From contig NC_015703.1 of the NCBI RefSeq assembly GCF_000218895.1, forward strand, positions 2,059,001 to 2,123,000: a stretch of 64,000 bases of DNA, written 5' to 3'. This DNA comes from Runella slithyformis DSM 19594 (lineage in GTDB: Bacteria > Bacteroidota > Bacteroidia > Cytophagales > Spirosomataceae). The translations under genes were made by a program, and so were the position numbers. Numbering within the stretch: the stretch's first letter is position 1; every line of letters starts with the position of its first letter. Below, piece after piece: positions 47,839 through 57,277 of the stretch. The notes beneath the pieces were generated by a model. The model was given only the letters and a program-made list of their open reading frames with translations, had not been told where the DNA came from and did no database searches.

Positions 47839-48852
47839 ATGAAGGCCGCCATCATTCAGGAAATCAACCAACCCGTTTCCATTCAGGACGTAGAGAAACC
47901 GCAGGCAGGAGCCGGCGAAGTTATCGTTCAACTCAAAGCCGCGGCCCTCAATCACCGGGATGTGTTTGTCCAACAGGGAAAATACCCGGGCATGAAGCTG
48001 CCCGTCATCATTGGCTCCGATGGGTCGGGAGTGGTGGCCGAAATCGGAGAAGGGGTTTCGGACGAATGGTTAGGCAAAGAAGTTATCATCAATCCCTCGC
48101 ATAATTGGGGTCCGGACAACCGCTTTTACAGCAAAGCCTTTAAGATTCTGGGTATGCCCGACAACGGCACGTTTGCCGAATACCTCAAAGTAGAAGCTAA
48201 GTATTTGCACCCGAAACCCGGGCATTTAAGCTTTGAAGCGGCGGCGGCTGTTCCGCTCGCCGGGCTTACGGCATGGAGAGCGCTGATGTCGCGGGCGGGC
48301 ATGAAGCCCGGCGAGCGCGTGTTGGTGACGGGTATTGGCGGAGGTGTGGCGCTGTTTGTGCTGCAGTTTGCCGTGGCAGCGGGGGCCGAAGTGTGGGTTA
48401 CGTCGGGCTCGGACGAAAAAATCGAAAAGGCCATGGCGTTGGGAGCCAAAGGTGGGGTGAATTACAAAGACCCTAACTGGACCAAAAACCTCATAGCTGC
48501 CACGGGCGGCGACCGCAGCGGCTATTTTGAAGTCATCATCGACAGTGCGGGCGGACCGCATTTTGCCAAGCTCATCGACGTAGCCACCGCCGGCGCACGT
48601 ATTTGCTTTTTTGGCGGAACGACGGGCAATATCACCGATATTGTGCCCGGAAAAGTGTTTTTCAAACAGCTCAACATCTACGGTTCTACCATGGGAACGG
48701 AGGCGGAGTTTGCCGAAATGGTTCGGTTCATTGAAGAAAACGGGCTGCAGCCCGTTCTGGATGAGACCTTTGCATTGGAAGAGACCGAAAAGGCGCTGCG
48801 GCGCATGGACAACGGAACGCAGTTTGGTAAGATTGTGTTGAAGATTGGGTAA
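47839..48852 (+). CDS. Medium-chain dehydrogenase / quinone oxidoreductase
   Basis: 337 residues of the MDR superfamily: an N-terminal GroES-like domain (NHRDVFVQQGKYPGMKLPVIIGSDGSG) and a nucleotide-binding domain with GERVLVTGIGGGVALFVLQF. Some zinc-ADH-like features (NPSHNWG at the structural region) are seen, but catalytic zinc cysteines are missing, favouring an NADPH quinone oxidoreductase/enoyl reductase. The substrate is unknown. It stands alone. Confidence 0.88.
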   Translation: MKAAIIQEINQPVSIQDVEKPQAGAGEVIVQLKAAALNHRDVFVQQGKYPGMKLPVIIGSDGSGVVAEIGEGVSDEWLGKEVIINPSHNWGPDNRFYSKAFKILGMPDNGTFAEYLKVEAKYLHPKPGHLSFEAAAAVPLAGLTAWRALMSRAGMKPGERVLVTGIGGGVALFVLQFAVAAGAEVWVTSGSDEKIEKAMALGAKGGVNYKDPNWTKNLIAATGGDRSGYFEVIIDSAGGPHFAKLIDVATAGARICFFGGTTGNITDIVPGKVFFKQLNIYGSTMGTEAEFAEMVRFIEENGLQPVLDETFALEETEKALRRMDNGTQFGKIVLKIG

Positions 48853-48876
48853 TACACCTGTAAATCAGTAATTTTG
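48845..48876 (+). promoter_or_regulatory. Candidate rlmN promoter
   Basis: TTG at 48845-48847 and TAATTTTG at 48869-48876 fit the Bacteroidota -33/-7 pattern with a 21-bp gap, 52 bp before the rlmN ATG. The hairpin at 48890-48918 lies between box and gene. Confidence 0.4.
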
Positions 48877-48889
48877 TGTTTGAAAATAT

Positions 48890-48918
48890 AACCTGAGGGG
48901 TCTTCAAGCCGTCAGGTT
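48890..48918 (+). terminator. Hairpin between MDR gene and rlmN
   Basis: A 7-bp stem (AACCTGA 48890-48896, TCAGGTT 48912-48918) with a 15-nt loop is followed by TCTCTT. It may terminate the MDR gene or form a leader hairpin for rlmN. Confidence 0.4.
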
Positions 48919-48928
48919 TCTCTTACTA

Positions 48929-49990
48929 ATGACAGAAACGATCACAATCTCCAAGCAGGATATACGTAAACTCACCGTTGCTCAGCTCAAAGAATGGTTG
49001 GGGCAGCACGGCGAGCAGGCCTTTCGGGCCAAACAAATTGCCGAGTGGCTCTGGAAAAAATCAGCCACGTCGTTTGACGAAATGAGTAATCTTTCGCTCA
49101 AAACGCGGCAATTGTTATCCGAACATTTTGACATTCGGGCCATTTCCAACGCCAAATCACAAAAAAGCAACGACGGTACGGTCAAATCGGCCTTCAAACT
49201 CCACGACGGCCACCTCATCGAAGGCGTACTGATTCCTGCCGACGACCGCATGACGGCCTGCGTATCCAGCCAAGTGGGCTGTTCGCTTACCTGCAAATTC
49301 TGCGCCACGGGCTACATGGACCGCAAGCGCAACTTAGACGCCGCCGAAATGTACGATCAGGTAGTAGCCATTGACCGTCAGGCGAAAGAAAACTTCAATG
49401 TACCGCTTACCAATATCGTGTATATGGGCATGGGAGAGCCGTTGCTCAATTACGCCAATGTACTCGAATCCATCGAGAAGATCACTTCGCCCGAGGGCTT
49501 GGGCATGTCGCCTAAGCGAATCACGGTTTCGACGGCGGGCATTGCCAAGATGATCAAAAAGCTCGGCGATGACGAAGTGAAATTCAATTTGGCGCTTTCG
49601 CTGCACGCGGCCAACGATGTAAAGCGTAACCAAATCATGCCCATCAATGAGTCTAATTCGTTGGAAAACCTGGCGGAAGCACTACAGTATTTTTACGGAA
49701 AAACCAAAAATCGAATCACCTTCGAATACATCGTTTTCAACAACTTCAACGACACGCTCCAGGATGCGAAAGAGTTGTGGGAGTTTACCAAAAAAGTGCC
49801 CGCCAAGGTCAATATCATTGAGTATAACCCCATTGCGGAGGCCGACTTCAAAAATACAGGTGTCGATAAATTAGAACAGTTTGCTCGATTTCTGGAAAGC
49901 AAAGGCGTGATCGTCAACGTTCGTCGCAGTCGCGGCAAAGACATTGATGCGGCATGCGGACAGTTGGCCAATCGCGAAAAGAATGCCTGA
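48929..49990 (+). CDS. rlmN: 23S rRNA/tRNA adenine-C2 methyltransferase RlmN
   Basis: 353 residues. The radical-SAM cluster motif CSLTCKFC (CxxxCxxC) follows CVSSQVGC; further hallmarks are NIVYMGMGEPLLNY, NLALSLHAAND and the C-terminal NVRRSRGKDIDAACGQL with the catalytic methyl-carrying Cys. It methylates A2503 of 23S rRNA (and tRNA adenine 37) through two Cys residues. A bidirectional terminator follows. Confidence 0.96.
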   Translation: MTETITISKQDIRKLTVAQLKEWLGQHGEQAFRAKQIAEWLWKKSATSFDEMSNLSLKTRQLLSEHFDIRAISNAKSQKSNDGTVKSAFKLHDGHLIEGVLIPADDRMTACVSSQVGCSLTCKFCATGYMDRKRNLDAAEMYDQVVAIDRQAKENFNVPLTNIVYMGMGEPLLNYANVLESIEKITSPEGLGMSPKRITVSTAGIAKMIKKLGDDEVKFNLALSLHAANDVKRNQIMPINESNSLENLAEALQYFYGKTKNRITFEYIVFNNFNDTLQDAKELWEFTKKVPAKVNIIEYNPIAEADFKNTGVDKLEQFARFLESKGVIVNVRRSRGKDIDAACGQLANREKNA

Positions 49991-50065
49991 ATTCGGCCCG
50001 ACACTGACGGCATCGGAGCCGTTGGGGCAGGCATTCAGGCATTCCGAAAACGGCTTTGGGGCCTT

Positions 50066-50108
50066 GTAAACGTGAATGGCGGTGTTTTTCACCGCCATTC
50101 ACGTTTAT
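50066..50108. terminator. Bidirectional terminator, 17-bp perfect stem
   Basis: AAACGTGAATGGCGGTG (50068-50084) and its exact complement (50090-50106) enclose five Ts, between convergent rlmN and the lipoprotein gene. The lipoprotein stop codon lies at the base of the stem. Confidence 0.85.
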
Positions 50109-50752
50109 TTAGGTAATAACTTGATGGCCGTGATCGTATTTTGGTTGCGTTCTTCATAAAAACCTACCACGGATTTTCCATTTGCTTTGACCATTTCGGT
50201 CGTTACAAAAAACGGGAAGGTCATGGTGGTTTTATTCTTCGTGGTGATGGTGACTTCACCGGGCAGGTCGCCGGGCGTTTCTTCGTCGGCCCCTTTCAAA
50301 ATACCGGATAGTTGTTTTACCTCCGGCCCCAATTCGATTTTCTCGTCACTGACCAGTGATTTTCCGCCGATTTGTACGTCGAGCAGTGCATTGGTGAGGT
50401 CGGTGTTATAGGTAAAAGAAACATATTTACCTACCCATTTGTAGACTTTATCGAGGCTTGCGCCTTTTACTTCTTCAAAATTGATGGTGAAATATTCTTT
50501 AAATTTTCGTTCGGGGAATTCGATGGTCAGCGTAGCAAACGGATAACCGCTGTCTTCCACTTCTTTTAACAGGCCCATTTCCTTAATGCCGTCATCCGTG
50601 GCGGTTGGTTCTTCAACGGGCTTTTGCGCGCCTGCTTGAGCAATGATGTCCGGGGTTTGGTCAACTCCTGCATCGGCAGATTTACTCTCATTAGGCGTGC
50701 AGGCAATACAAAACGTCAGTAATAGGGCAGCGGTACAGCTTTTGAGTTTCAT
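50105..50752 (-). CDS. Hypothetical lipoprotein
   Basis: 215 residues from ATG 50752 (MKLKSCTAALLLTFCIAC, lipobox FCIAC). The mature part is acidic and rich in beta-strands (TIEFPERKFKEYFTINFEEV; EVTITTKNKTTMTFPFFVTTEM). No family is recognised. A minus-strand TAGATTTG box (50780-50787) lies 28 bp upstream, suggesting its own promoter. Confidence 0.75.
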   Translation of the reverse strand: MKLKSCTAALLLTFCIACTPNESKSADAGVDQTPDIIAQAGAQKPVEEPTATDDGIKEMGLLKEVEDSGYPFATLTIEFPERKFKEYFTINFEEVKGASLDKVYKWVGKYVSFTYNTDLTNALLDVQIGGKSLVSDEKIELGPEVKQLSGILKGADEETPGDLPGEVTITTKNKTTMTFPFFVTTEMVKANGKSVVGFYEERNQNTITAIKLLPK

Positions 50753-50779
50753 TGTGAGGTAAGGTTTGGTAGAGAAGTA

Positions 50780-50787
50780 CAAATCTA
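50780..50787 (-). promoter_or_regulatory. -7 box for the lipoprotein gene
   Basis: Minus-strand TAGATTTG is an exact TAnnTTTG match 28 bp before the ATG; the -33 element is not clear. Confidence 0.45.
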
Positions 50788-51000
50788 TCTGATTTTATAG
50801 ATATGTTCTTTACCGACCGGGTAAAATTTTGACACGCCGGAATACACCTGTAAAACGCCGAATTTTTTGTAGGAGAAGGAGGAGTCAAAGCGAATAGACC
50901 GGTATAGGCAGGCAATATTTTTTTATGTCGATTTGAACAACCGACAGACTTTTTTGTTGATATTGAAAAACTCCCCGGCGAAAGTCGTCAACCAGCGTAA

Positions 51001-51768
51001 ATGCCGAAACTCTCCAAAGAAGACCGATTTATTGATTTTTCTGATTACGGACGTCCCATTGCTGCTTTTTTAGCGGATCATTTGTCAAGAATACACATTA
51101 CGGCAGTTCAGGTCACGATTGTGTTTCTGGGGGCGGGGCTTTTGTGCGCGTATTGCATTTACATCGGAGAATGGATATGGGCGGCGGTTTTCTTAATGAT
51201 AAAAAACATTCTGGATGCCGTCGACGGTGAAATCGCTCGCATCACTCAACACCCTTCAATGGTGGGACGATATTTGGATTCGGTGTTTGATTTTATTATT
51301 AACCTGCTCATTTTCACCGTACTTTTCGTTACGGGTGCCGCTTCTGACCTGCTGTTGGTAGGGGCTTTTTTAGGCATTGAATTTCAATGCTCTATTTACA
51401 ATTATTATTATGTCATTTTAAGGAGAAGGCTGAACAACGAAGAAACAAGCCGCATCATTGAATTCCGTAAGCCCACGGCCTATTACTACGAAAGCCAAAG
51501 AGCCGTCGATGTGCTGCACGCAGTATTCCTGAGTTTTTACGTCATTTTTGATCTTGCGGTCCTGTACTTGGACAAGCAGGCCCTTTTCGTCCGAACCTTT
51601 CCCAAATGGTTTATGAGTTTGGTTTCGTTATTGGGGCTTGGCTTTCAGTTATTGATCATCTGCGGATTGCTTTGTGCGGGTTTGCCCGAGCTGATATTGC
51701 CGTTTTTTGCGTGGTACAGTGCTTTTGGATTATTCGTGATTTTGATCCGCAAGCTCTTTGTGAAATAG
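51001..51768 (+). CDS. CDP-alcohol phosphatidyltransferase family protein
   Basis: 255 residues with about six membrane segments. The full active-site motif is present: DAVDGEIARITQHPSMVGRY continuing LDSVFD, i.e. D-x2-DG-x2-AR-x8-G-x3-D-x3-D, which binds two metals and the CDP-alcohol. It transfers a phospho-alcohol head group in membrane lipid synthesis; which alcohol is unknown. It is convergent with the small lipoprotein gene, 1 bp apart. Confidence 0.9.
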   Translation: MPKLSKEDRFIDFSDYGRPIAAFLADHLSRIHITAVQVTIVFLGAGLLCAYCIYIGEWIWAAVFLMIKNILDAVDGEIARITQHPSMVGRYLDSVFDFIINLLIFTVLFVTGAASDLLLVGAFLGIEFQCSIYNYYYVILRRRLNNEETSRIIEFRKPTAYYYESQRAVDVLHAVFLSFYVIFDLAVLYLDKQALFVRTFPKWFMSLVSLLGLGFQLLIICGLLCAGLPELILPFFAWYSAFGLFVILIRKLFVK

Positions 51769-51769
51769 T

Positions 51770-52117
51770 TTATTTTCGGTCATCGCGCCAAATAAGCTTC
51801 TCATTCTTCCGCTTTTCAAAGAAGTCCGGGCATTTGCCGTCGCCTTTACCGGAAAGTCCGCCGTCCGGACTGCAAATGACATTGCATTGAGCATCGTAAA
51901 GAATGCTCGGAATATCACAGCACATGGGTGGAATATAATACACCGTCTGATTATTAAACGTGTATTGCCACACCTCTCTCGGCGGATTGGTCACCGGGTC
52001 TTTCTGCATTTGCTCGATCTTTGCTTTGATACAGGCAGGTGTAGCGGCGGGGATGTCGTCTTTGGTACAGGCACCGACAGTTAAAAACAGGAATAACACA
52101 ACGAGTACTTTTTTCAT
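51770..52117 (-). CDS. Small cysteine-containing lipoprotein
   Basis: 115 residues (MKKVLVVLFLFLTVGAC, lipobox VGAC). The mature part carries PREVWQYTFNNQTVYYIPP and MCCDIPSILYDAQCNVICSP, with five cysteines and a GKGDGKCPDF end. I have the impression of a small conserved Bacteroidota family without known function. It ends 1 bp from the CDP-alcohol transferase gene. Confidence 0.8.
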   Translation of the reverse strand: MKKVLVVLFLFLTVGACTKDDIPAATPACIKAKIEQMQKDPVTNPPREVWQYTFNNQTVYYIPPMCCDIPSILYDAQCNVICSPDGGLSGKGDGKCPDFFEKRKNEKLIWRDDRK

Positions 52118-52456
52118 GGCCTTTGAAGGTAGTTTATATTGTAAAGACGTTTACCGTAGGGTAAAGGTTGGAATGTTTGAGAGTACTTCCTAAAAATTCT
52201 CAATTTTTGAGGGAACTTATAGTAAAAGGCTTTTTTTTCTACTATTTGTATAGAAATAATGTTAGTAATCTTCAGTAGAAGGGATTCAGTTTGAAGTTAG
52301 TAAAAGGCTGTTTTTCAATGAAATAAGAGGGTGTTTTTTTATTGAAGTTAAAATGGAGATTACAGAGCGACTGTCTTCAAAGGTTAAAAACGCAACAAAA
52401 TCATTCGTTTAAGATTATTACATTTACTTATTTTGAAGTGCTTTTATTAATTTATA
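52118..52456. other. AT-rich non-coding spacer with direct repeat
   Basis: No gene is seen. A 12-bp direct repeat TAGTAAAAGGCT occurs at 52220-52231 and 52298-52309, both followed by T tracts. The AT-rich composition starts here and continues through the downstream five-gene island. Confidence 0.5.
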
Positions 52457-52646
52457 GTTAACTGTGGCTTTGTTGCATGGATAGACAATGCAGATAAAAT
52501 ACTATATTAAATAGGTTATGTACAATAAATAATTGGACTAAATAGCCTAAAATAAAGTATTTGAGCAAGAAAAAGCTTCTTTTTTGACGCTATTACCCCA
52601 TGAAATCTCCATATAATACGAATCATGCAACAAAGCCGTTAACTGT
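52457..52646. repeat. 9-bp target-site duplication around the MITE
   Basis: GTTAACTGT at 52457-52465 and again at 52638-52646, immediately outside the 14-bp terminal repeats. Both copies are identical, so the insertion is relatively recent. Confidence 0.88.
52466..52637. mobile_element. 172-bp MITE, IS903/IS5-like ends
   Basis: Perfect 14-bp terminal inverted repeats GGCTTTGTTGCATG (52466-52479) and CATGCAACAAAGCC (52624-52637), flanked by a 9-bp direct repeat GTTAACTGT (52457-52465 and 52638-52646), the target duplication. There is no transposase reading frame inside. Ends starting GGCTTTGTTG with 9-bp duplications are known for the IS903 group of the IS5 family; that assignment is inferred. 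Confidence 0.88.
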
Positions 52647-52769
52647 CATATTTTTCATTTCGGTAAATTGTCTTATTATTGTCTAGCGTACTAAATAAGC
52701 AAATAATCACTGAATTTATTGTAATTGATTTATTTAGAACATAATAATAGTATTTACAAACCCATTAAT

Positions 52770-53738
52770 ATGGTTTCAACTTCACCATTACGTTACCCAG
52801 GGGGCAAAGCTAGATTTTCAAAATTTCTCTCGGAGTCAATAATGGCATCAGGTGAGCAAACCGAAGTTTTTGTTGAGCCTTTTTGCGGTGGTGCTGGAGC
52901 GGCAATAGCTTTACTAGAATCAAAAAAAGTAGATCGTATATCCCTAAACGACCTTGATCCACTTGTTGCAAGTTTTTGGAAAATAGTTTTCGGTAAAAGC
53001 TCAAAAAATCGCGACGATATAGATTGGCTATGTAAATCAATTGAAATGGCTGAGTTTTCAATTAATGAGTGGCGACGGCAAAAGGCTTTTAATCCGACAA
53101 ATGTAAGAGAAGCAGCTTGGAAATGTCTTTATCTTAATCGTACAAGCTTTAATGGCATTTTACATAAATCAGGTCCAATTGGCGGATGGGAGCAAAAAAA
53201 CAGAACGCTTGACGTACGTTTTAATCGTGAAAAGTTAATCAAAAGAATAAATGAATTATATGAATGGCGAGAACAAGTAGAACATACCGACTGTATGAAT
53301 TGGCAGTTATTCTGTACTAGGTATCAAAAATCCAAAAAAGCTTATTTATATCTCGATCCTCCTTATTATCACCGGGCTGAACAGCTTTACGGGTACCTAT
53401 TTAATGAAAAACTGCATCGTTCTATGCGTAATTATTTAGCTAGGCTTTCAACACCATGGATTTTGTCTTATGACGATGCTCCTGAGGTACGCGCTTTATA
53501 TTCCACCCTTAAAGGTATTGATGCCAGAGTCGTTGACCAGACCTACTCAACACACCCTATGGGCGGGGCTAGCTTTATTGGAAGGGAATTAGTTTTTAGT
53601 AATCGCTTGCTTCCAATTATTCTTGAAGAAAAAGAACCTAGAATACATGTTGGAATGACTGTAATTGGTAAGTTAGAAGTATCAAATGCAAAGGGTCCAA
53701 TACGCACTCCTACTTCTCATATTATACTTAGTAAATAA
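52770..53738 (+). CDS. Dam-type (D12 class) adenine-N6 DNA methyltransferase
   Basis: 322 residues from ATG 52770 (MVSTSPLRYPGGKARFSKFL); a longer in-frame start at 52725 lacks family-like sequence. SAM-binding motif FVEPFCGGAGAAIALL, catalytic DPPY in YLDPPYYHRAEQLYG, and FNGILHKSGPIGGWEQ. It should methylate adenine at an unknown site. It lies 37 bp before the HerA gene in the same orientation, so it may protect host DNA from the HerA-NurA machine. Confidence 0.9.
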   Translation: MVSTSPLRYPGGKARFSKFLSESIMASGEQTEVFVEPFCGGAGAAIALLESKKVDRISLNDLDPLVASFWKIVFGKSSKNRDDIDWLCKSIEMAEFSINEWRRQKAFNPTNVREAAWKCLYLNRTSFNGILHKSGPIGGWEQKNRTLDVRFNREKLIKRINELYEWREQVEHTDCMNWQLFCTRYQKSKKAYLYLDPPYYHRAEQLYGYLFNEKLHRSMRNYLARLSTPWILSYDDAPEVRALYSTLKGIDARVVDQTYSTHPMGGASFIGRELVFSNRLLPIILEEKEPRIHVGMTVIGKLEVSNAKGPIRTPTSHIILSK

Positions 53739-53774
53739 ACAATAAAAACTCATATAAAAGATTTCGATAGCTAT

Positions 53775-55823
53775 ATGGCAGATATATTTAATCAAATTGC
53801 CAGTGATGGCGATTTAGTAAAATTACTTGGTGATTATGATAAATCATTTGTGGGATACGTATATGGGATGCGCTTCGATGAAGTCTTGGTTTTAACTAAT
53901 GATGCATGGAAACATGCAGTCAATGGACTCCCACATAATTCTTTTCTTGTTGCCGCAGGATTTAACCCAAGCAAAGTAGCTGATGCTGACATTATAGATC
54001 AAGAGGTTATTTTGTTAAGAGTACTTGAACCGGTTAGCTTACCACAAGATACTGATTTTATACGTACTCGTATTGAACATCATCAACGGCGTACTTTCGA
54101 TGAAAAATTGCCTGGTGATGTAAATGATGGAATGGATCCAATGACTCATGCTGAACTCCAAGCAGGTGGATTAAGGTGCAGTATACTGGGCACATTCTAT
54201 ATGGATGAAAATGGACTTTTAAGATTAGGAAGCGACATCGAAAATTTCATGACTTTGTCACGTCTTCGCGCGTATAAGCCTATTGGAAATGCTCTTTCTA
54301 TGATTGTCAATCACGTTAACCCCGAGGTGAAAAAAAAGGCGGAAGAAGAGGCTCAAAAGGCAGGGTTTACAAAAATATCACCTATTACCATTGGAACTGT
54401 TAGGTACACATCAACTGCACGTATGCACCGTGCCCAAAAAGATACTTTAGTAGATGTGCAGATTCAGCCGACTGATTTTTTAGCACGACGTACAGCCGTT
54501 CTGGGTATGACTCGAACGGGAAAATCTAATACTGTTAAAACTACAGTTTCTGCGGTAGCAATTGCAGCGATGAAAGATGGCATCAAAGTGGGACAACTTA
54601 TTTTTGACGTAAATGGGGAATATGCAAACGCTACTTCACAAGATGATGGCAGTTCAATTGCAGAAGTATTTAGTGATACAATCTGTTATAGAGCTATTGA
54701 TACCCCAGACAGACCTCACTTTAAAGATTTAAGAATTAATTTCTATGAACAGCCAAATATAGCCCTTGGCCTGTTAGACCAATTGTCAAAAGAAACACGT
54801 GGTAATGCACAAGATATTACAACATTTTTAACAAGTTCATTAGATCAACCTGATGCAAGTGAACGTGGGCCATTTAACCGCTGGCAAGTAAGGAAAGCGG
54901 CCTTTTATTGCATTCTTAATGCAGCTCAATATAGAGCACCCAACTCTTTTATTGTAGAGTTTCCTGTTAATCAACAGGTAATTAACTTAGTCAAGCCAGA
55001 ACTCAGTGCCAATTTTCCCGGTACTATTTCACGAGGTAATAATCAACAATTCTATAGTCTATCATTAGAAAAGGCAACAGAATGGTTTAAAGCAGCAAGA
55101 CGTGTTAATCGTGTTGCTAAATTGCCCTCAAGTACTGGAGGAGATTGGGTAGATAGCTCGTTAGAAGCTTACTTAAATGTCCTTACAAATGAAAGTTCTG
55201 GAGGAACATACATTCGTGGTTATAGGCAAATCCAAGAATATGTAGATTATCATTCAGATTCTCGCCAAGGTGACGTTGTTGAGGAAATTTTAAAGTTTTT
55301 ATACTCCGGGAGAATTGTAATACTTGACCTTTCAGCTGGTCCTGTCTCAATTCGTGAGACTTTATCTAAACGGATAGCAACAGCAGTCTTCAATCGTCAA
55401 TTTGATGTATTAAATAGTGGTAAACATCCAATGAATGTCGTTTTATATGTCGAGGAAGCTCATAATTTGATTGGAAAGGATAAAGCACTGACTGATACAT
55501 GGCCACGTATTGCAAAAGAAGGAGCAAAAGCGAAAATAGCCTTTGTCTATGCGACTCAAGAACCATCTTCTGTACATCCAAATATTTTGGCAAATACAGA
55601 AAACTGGTTTGTAACTCACTTGAATAATGACGATGAACTGAAATCATTAGGCAAATTTTATGATTTTGGACACTTTCTAAAATCTTTAAAAGCAGCACAG
55701 GATGTTGGGTTTGCTCGTATCAAAACACTTTCGTCTCCGTTTGTTATTCCAACCCAGATAAACCGATTTACTCCAAGTGAAATTAAAGCCGAAATTGCCG
55801 ATATACTAAATCAAAATAAATAA
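53775..55823 (+). CDS. herA: HerA-like hexameric ATPase/DNA translocase
   Basis: 682 residues. A long N-terminal region (1-235) with a HAS-barrel-like part precedes the RecA-like ATPase: Walker A GMTRTGKS (244-251), Walker B with catalytic Glu in VVLYVEEAHNLIG (near 559), and sensor/Arg-finger region VYATQEPSSVHPNILANTEN. HerA (FtsK superfamily, DUF87) pumps DNA into the partner nuclease NurA. Its stop overlaps the NurA start by one base (TAATG), so the two are translationally coupled. AT-rich codons point to transfer. Confidence 0.92.
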   Translation: MADIFNQIASDGDLVKLLGDYDKSFVGYVYGMRFDEVLVLTNDAWKHAVNGLPHNSFLVAAGFNPSKVADADIIDQEVILLRVLEPVSLPQDTDFIRTRIEHHQRRTFDEKLPGDVNDGMDPMTHAELQAGGLRCSILGTFYMDENGLLRLGSDIENFMTLSRLRAYKPIGNALSMIVNHVNPEVKKKAEEEAQKAGFTKISPITIGTVRYTSTARMHRAQKDTLVDVQIQPTDFLARRTAVLGMTRTGKSNTVKTTVSAVAIAAMKDGIKVGQLIFDVNGEYANATSQDDGSSIAEVFSDTICYRAIDTPDRPHFKDLRINFYEQPNIALGLLDQLSKETRGNAQDITTFLTSSLDQPDASERGPFNRWQVRKAAFYCILNAAQYRAPNSFIVEFPVNQQVINLVKPELSANFPGTISRGNNQQFYSLSLEKATEWFKAARRVNRVAKLPSSTGGDWVDSSLEAYLNVLTNESSGGTYIRGYRQIQEYVDYHSDSRQGDVVEEILKFLYSGRIVILDLSAGPVSIRETLSKRIATAVFNRQFDVLNSGKHPMNVVLYVEEAHNLIGKDKALTDTWPRIAKEGAKAKIAFVYATQEPSSVHPNILANTENWFVTHLNNDDELKSLGKFYDFGHFLKSLKAAQDVGFARIKTLSSPFVIPTQINRFTPSEIKAEIADILNQNK

Positions 55824-57202
55824 TGCCTTACAGTCGTGAGTCTGCCGGTAAAGGCGGACATTCAGATTTTGTTCGAAATCCGGACGTACAACATTTTTTG
55901 GAAAGCTGTGATTACATGAAGCCCCCTTCAGACGATGAGGCGAAAGCAATGGCATCTTCTTTCATTTCTGCGCCGATAGGGCAACCTCCACGGTTGCCTA
56001 AATTTGTGGTAGCCTCGGATGCGAGTAAAAGCGATACACCTGTCAATGATAAGCTGCCAAGCACTCAGTTAGGATTTATTAAAGTAAGCCATGTGCTTAT
56101 TTCAATGGATAAATATGCAGAATTAATAGATCCTCGTTCACGTTTTGTCGACCCGTTTAAGGTAGCGGATATGCACAGAAATGCTCAACCTATAACATAC
56201 GTGATGCCTGGAAGCAATATATGCTATAAAGGTGCCTCCAATGTACGAGATGGATTTCGGCAGGCAGTATATGACCAACTAACAGCTAATCGTCGTGATG
56301 GATCAAATCGAATGGTACTTACTGAGACATTATTTGCATTAAATGATAATCGTATTATAATAGAATCCTGTCCCTCGCATACTTGTGATGCCTCAATTAA
56401 AGACCTTATCTTTACGCCTCACAATCCTATGCAACACTGTAAGGCGTGCGGAACGACAGTTTATGCAACAGATGCTTTAAGACTACATGAAGGTATTAGT
56501 GATTTTGGTGATAATATGAGTGCAATGACACGTATGATGAATGCTGTAGAGCATTTACTGCTTGCATCTTTTATTCTTGAATTATTACAGGCTAATCCAG
56601 CAACTCTAAACAAAATTGCATTTGTGATGGATGGGCCTTTAGCACTATTCGGTGAGCCGGCAAAATGGCAGCCAAGAATTATGAAATTAATTCATAAAGC
56701 AAATGTAAAGCTTAAGCAACTTGGCTTAGAACCATTATTAATAATGGGCCTTCAAAAAACCGGTGCTGTAATGGATCATGCTCATCTATTAGAGCGCTTT
56801 CTTCCAAATGGCGTACTCAAAGTAATAGATGATACTTACCGACATACCTACATAACAGGTAGTGACAAGGCTTCTGAGGATTTTGGTTACGAATCCTACT
56901 ATGGTCAAGATTTTCTATTCAAGACTGAACGTGGTCGCATATTCAATTTTGCTTTACCTTACCCATTTGAAAGTAAAGGAGGGTTTGGTGGACGAAAGGG
57001 CTTCTCTCAGGTCAAAGTTAAGCTCGATAAGTATGGTTCTTTAATTGAAAGAGCCTGTGATTTAATTCGGCACTTTGAATTAGACCTTTATGATAATGCG
57101 ATAGTCCCAGTTGCTTTAGCGCATCGACACGCCTCAATAAGTCTTGTTCCTGGCGGTAAAGTACTTGATTTAATCGCTAAAGCAGGATTAGGTAAAAAAT
57201 AA
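55823..57202 (+). CDS. nurA: NurA-domain nuclease with zinc-ribbon insertion
   Basis: 459 residues. NurA active-site candidates are D66 (FVVASDAS), D270 (FVMDGPLALFGEP) and the closing His of ALAHRHASISL (434-436), with conserved GLQKTGAV and DFLFKTERGRIF. Between the first two acidic motifs lies a Cys4 cluster (C183, C188, C206, C209), a probable zinc ribbon. NurA has 5'-3' exo- and endonuclease activity and works in a complex with HerA. It starts at the HerA stop and is followed 75 bp later by the HipA-like gene. Confidence 0.88.
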   Translation: MPYSRESAGKGGHSDFVRNPDVQHFLESCDYMKPPSDDEAKAMASSFISAPIGQPPRLPKFVVASDASKSDTPVNDKLPSTQLGFIKVSHVLISMDKYAELIDPRSRFVDPFKVADMHRNAQPITYVMPGSNICYKGASNVRDGFRQAVYDQLTANRRDGSNRMVLTETLFALNDNRIIIESCPSHTCDASIKDLIFTPHNPMQHCKACGTTVYATDALRLHEGISDFGDNMSAMTRMMNAVEHLLLASFILELLQANPATLNKIAFVMDGPLALFGEPAKWQPRIMKLIHKANVKLKQLGLEPLLIMGLQKTGAVMDHAHLLERFLPNGVLKVIDDTYRHTYITGSDKASEDFGYESYYGQDFLFKTERGRIFNFALPYPFESKGGFGGRKGFSQVKVKLDKYGSLIERACDLIRHFELDLYDNAIVPVALAHRHASISLVPGGKVLDLIAKAGLGKK

Positions 57203-57277
57203 GCCCAACTTGCTCATAATAAATATAGCAAGTAAGCAACTACATATTTTGTTTTCTCTTCCCAAAAGTAATCTTAG

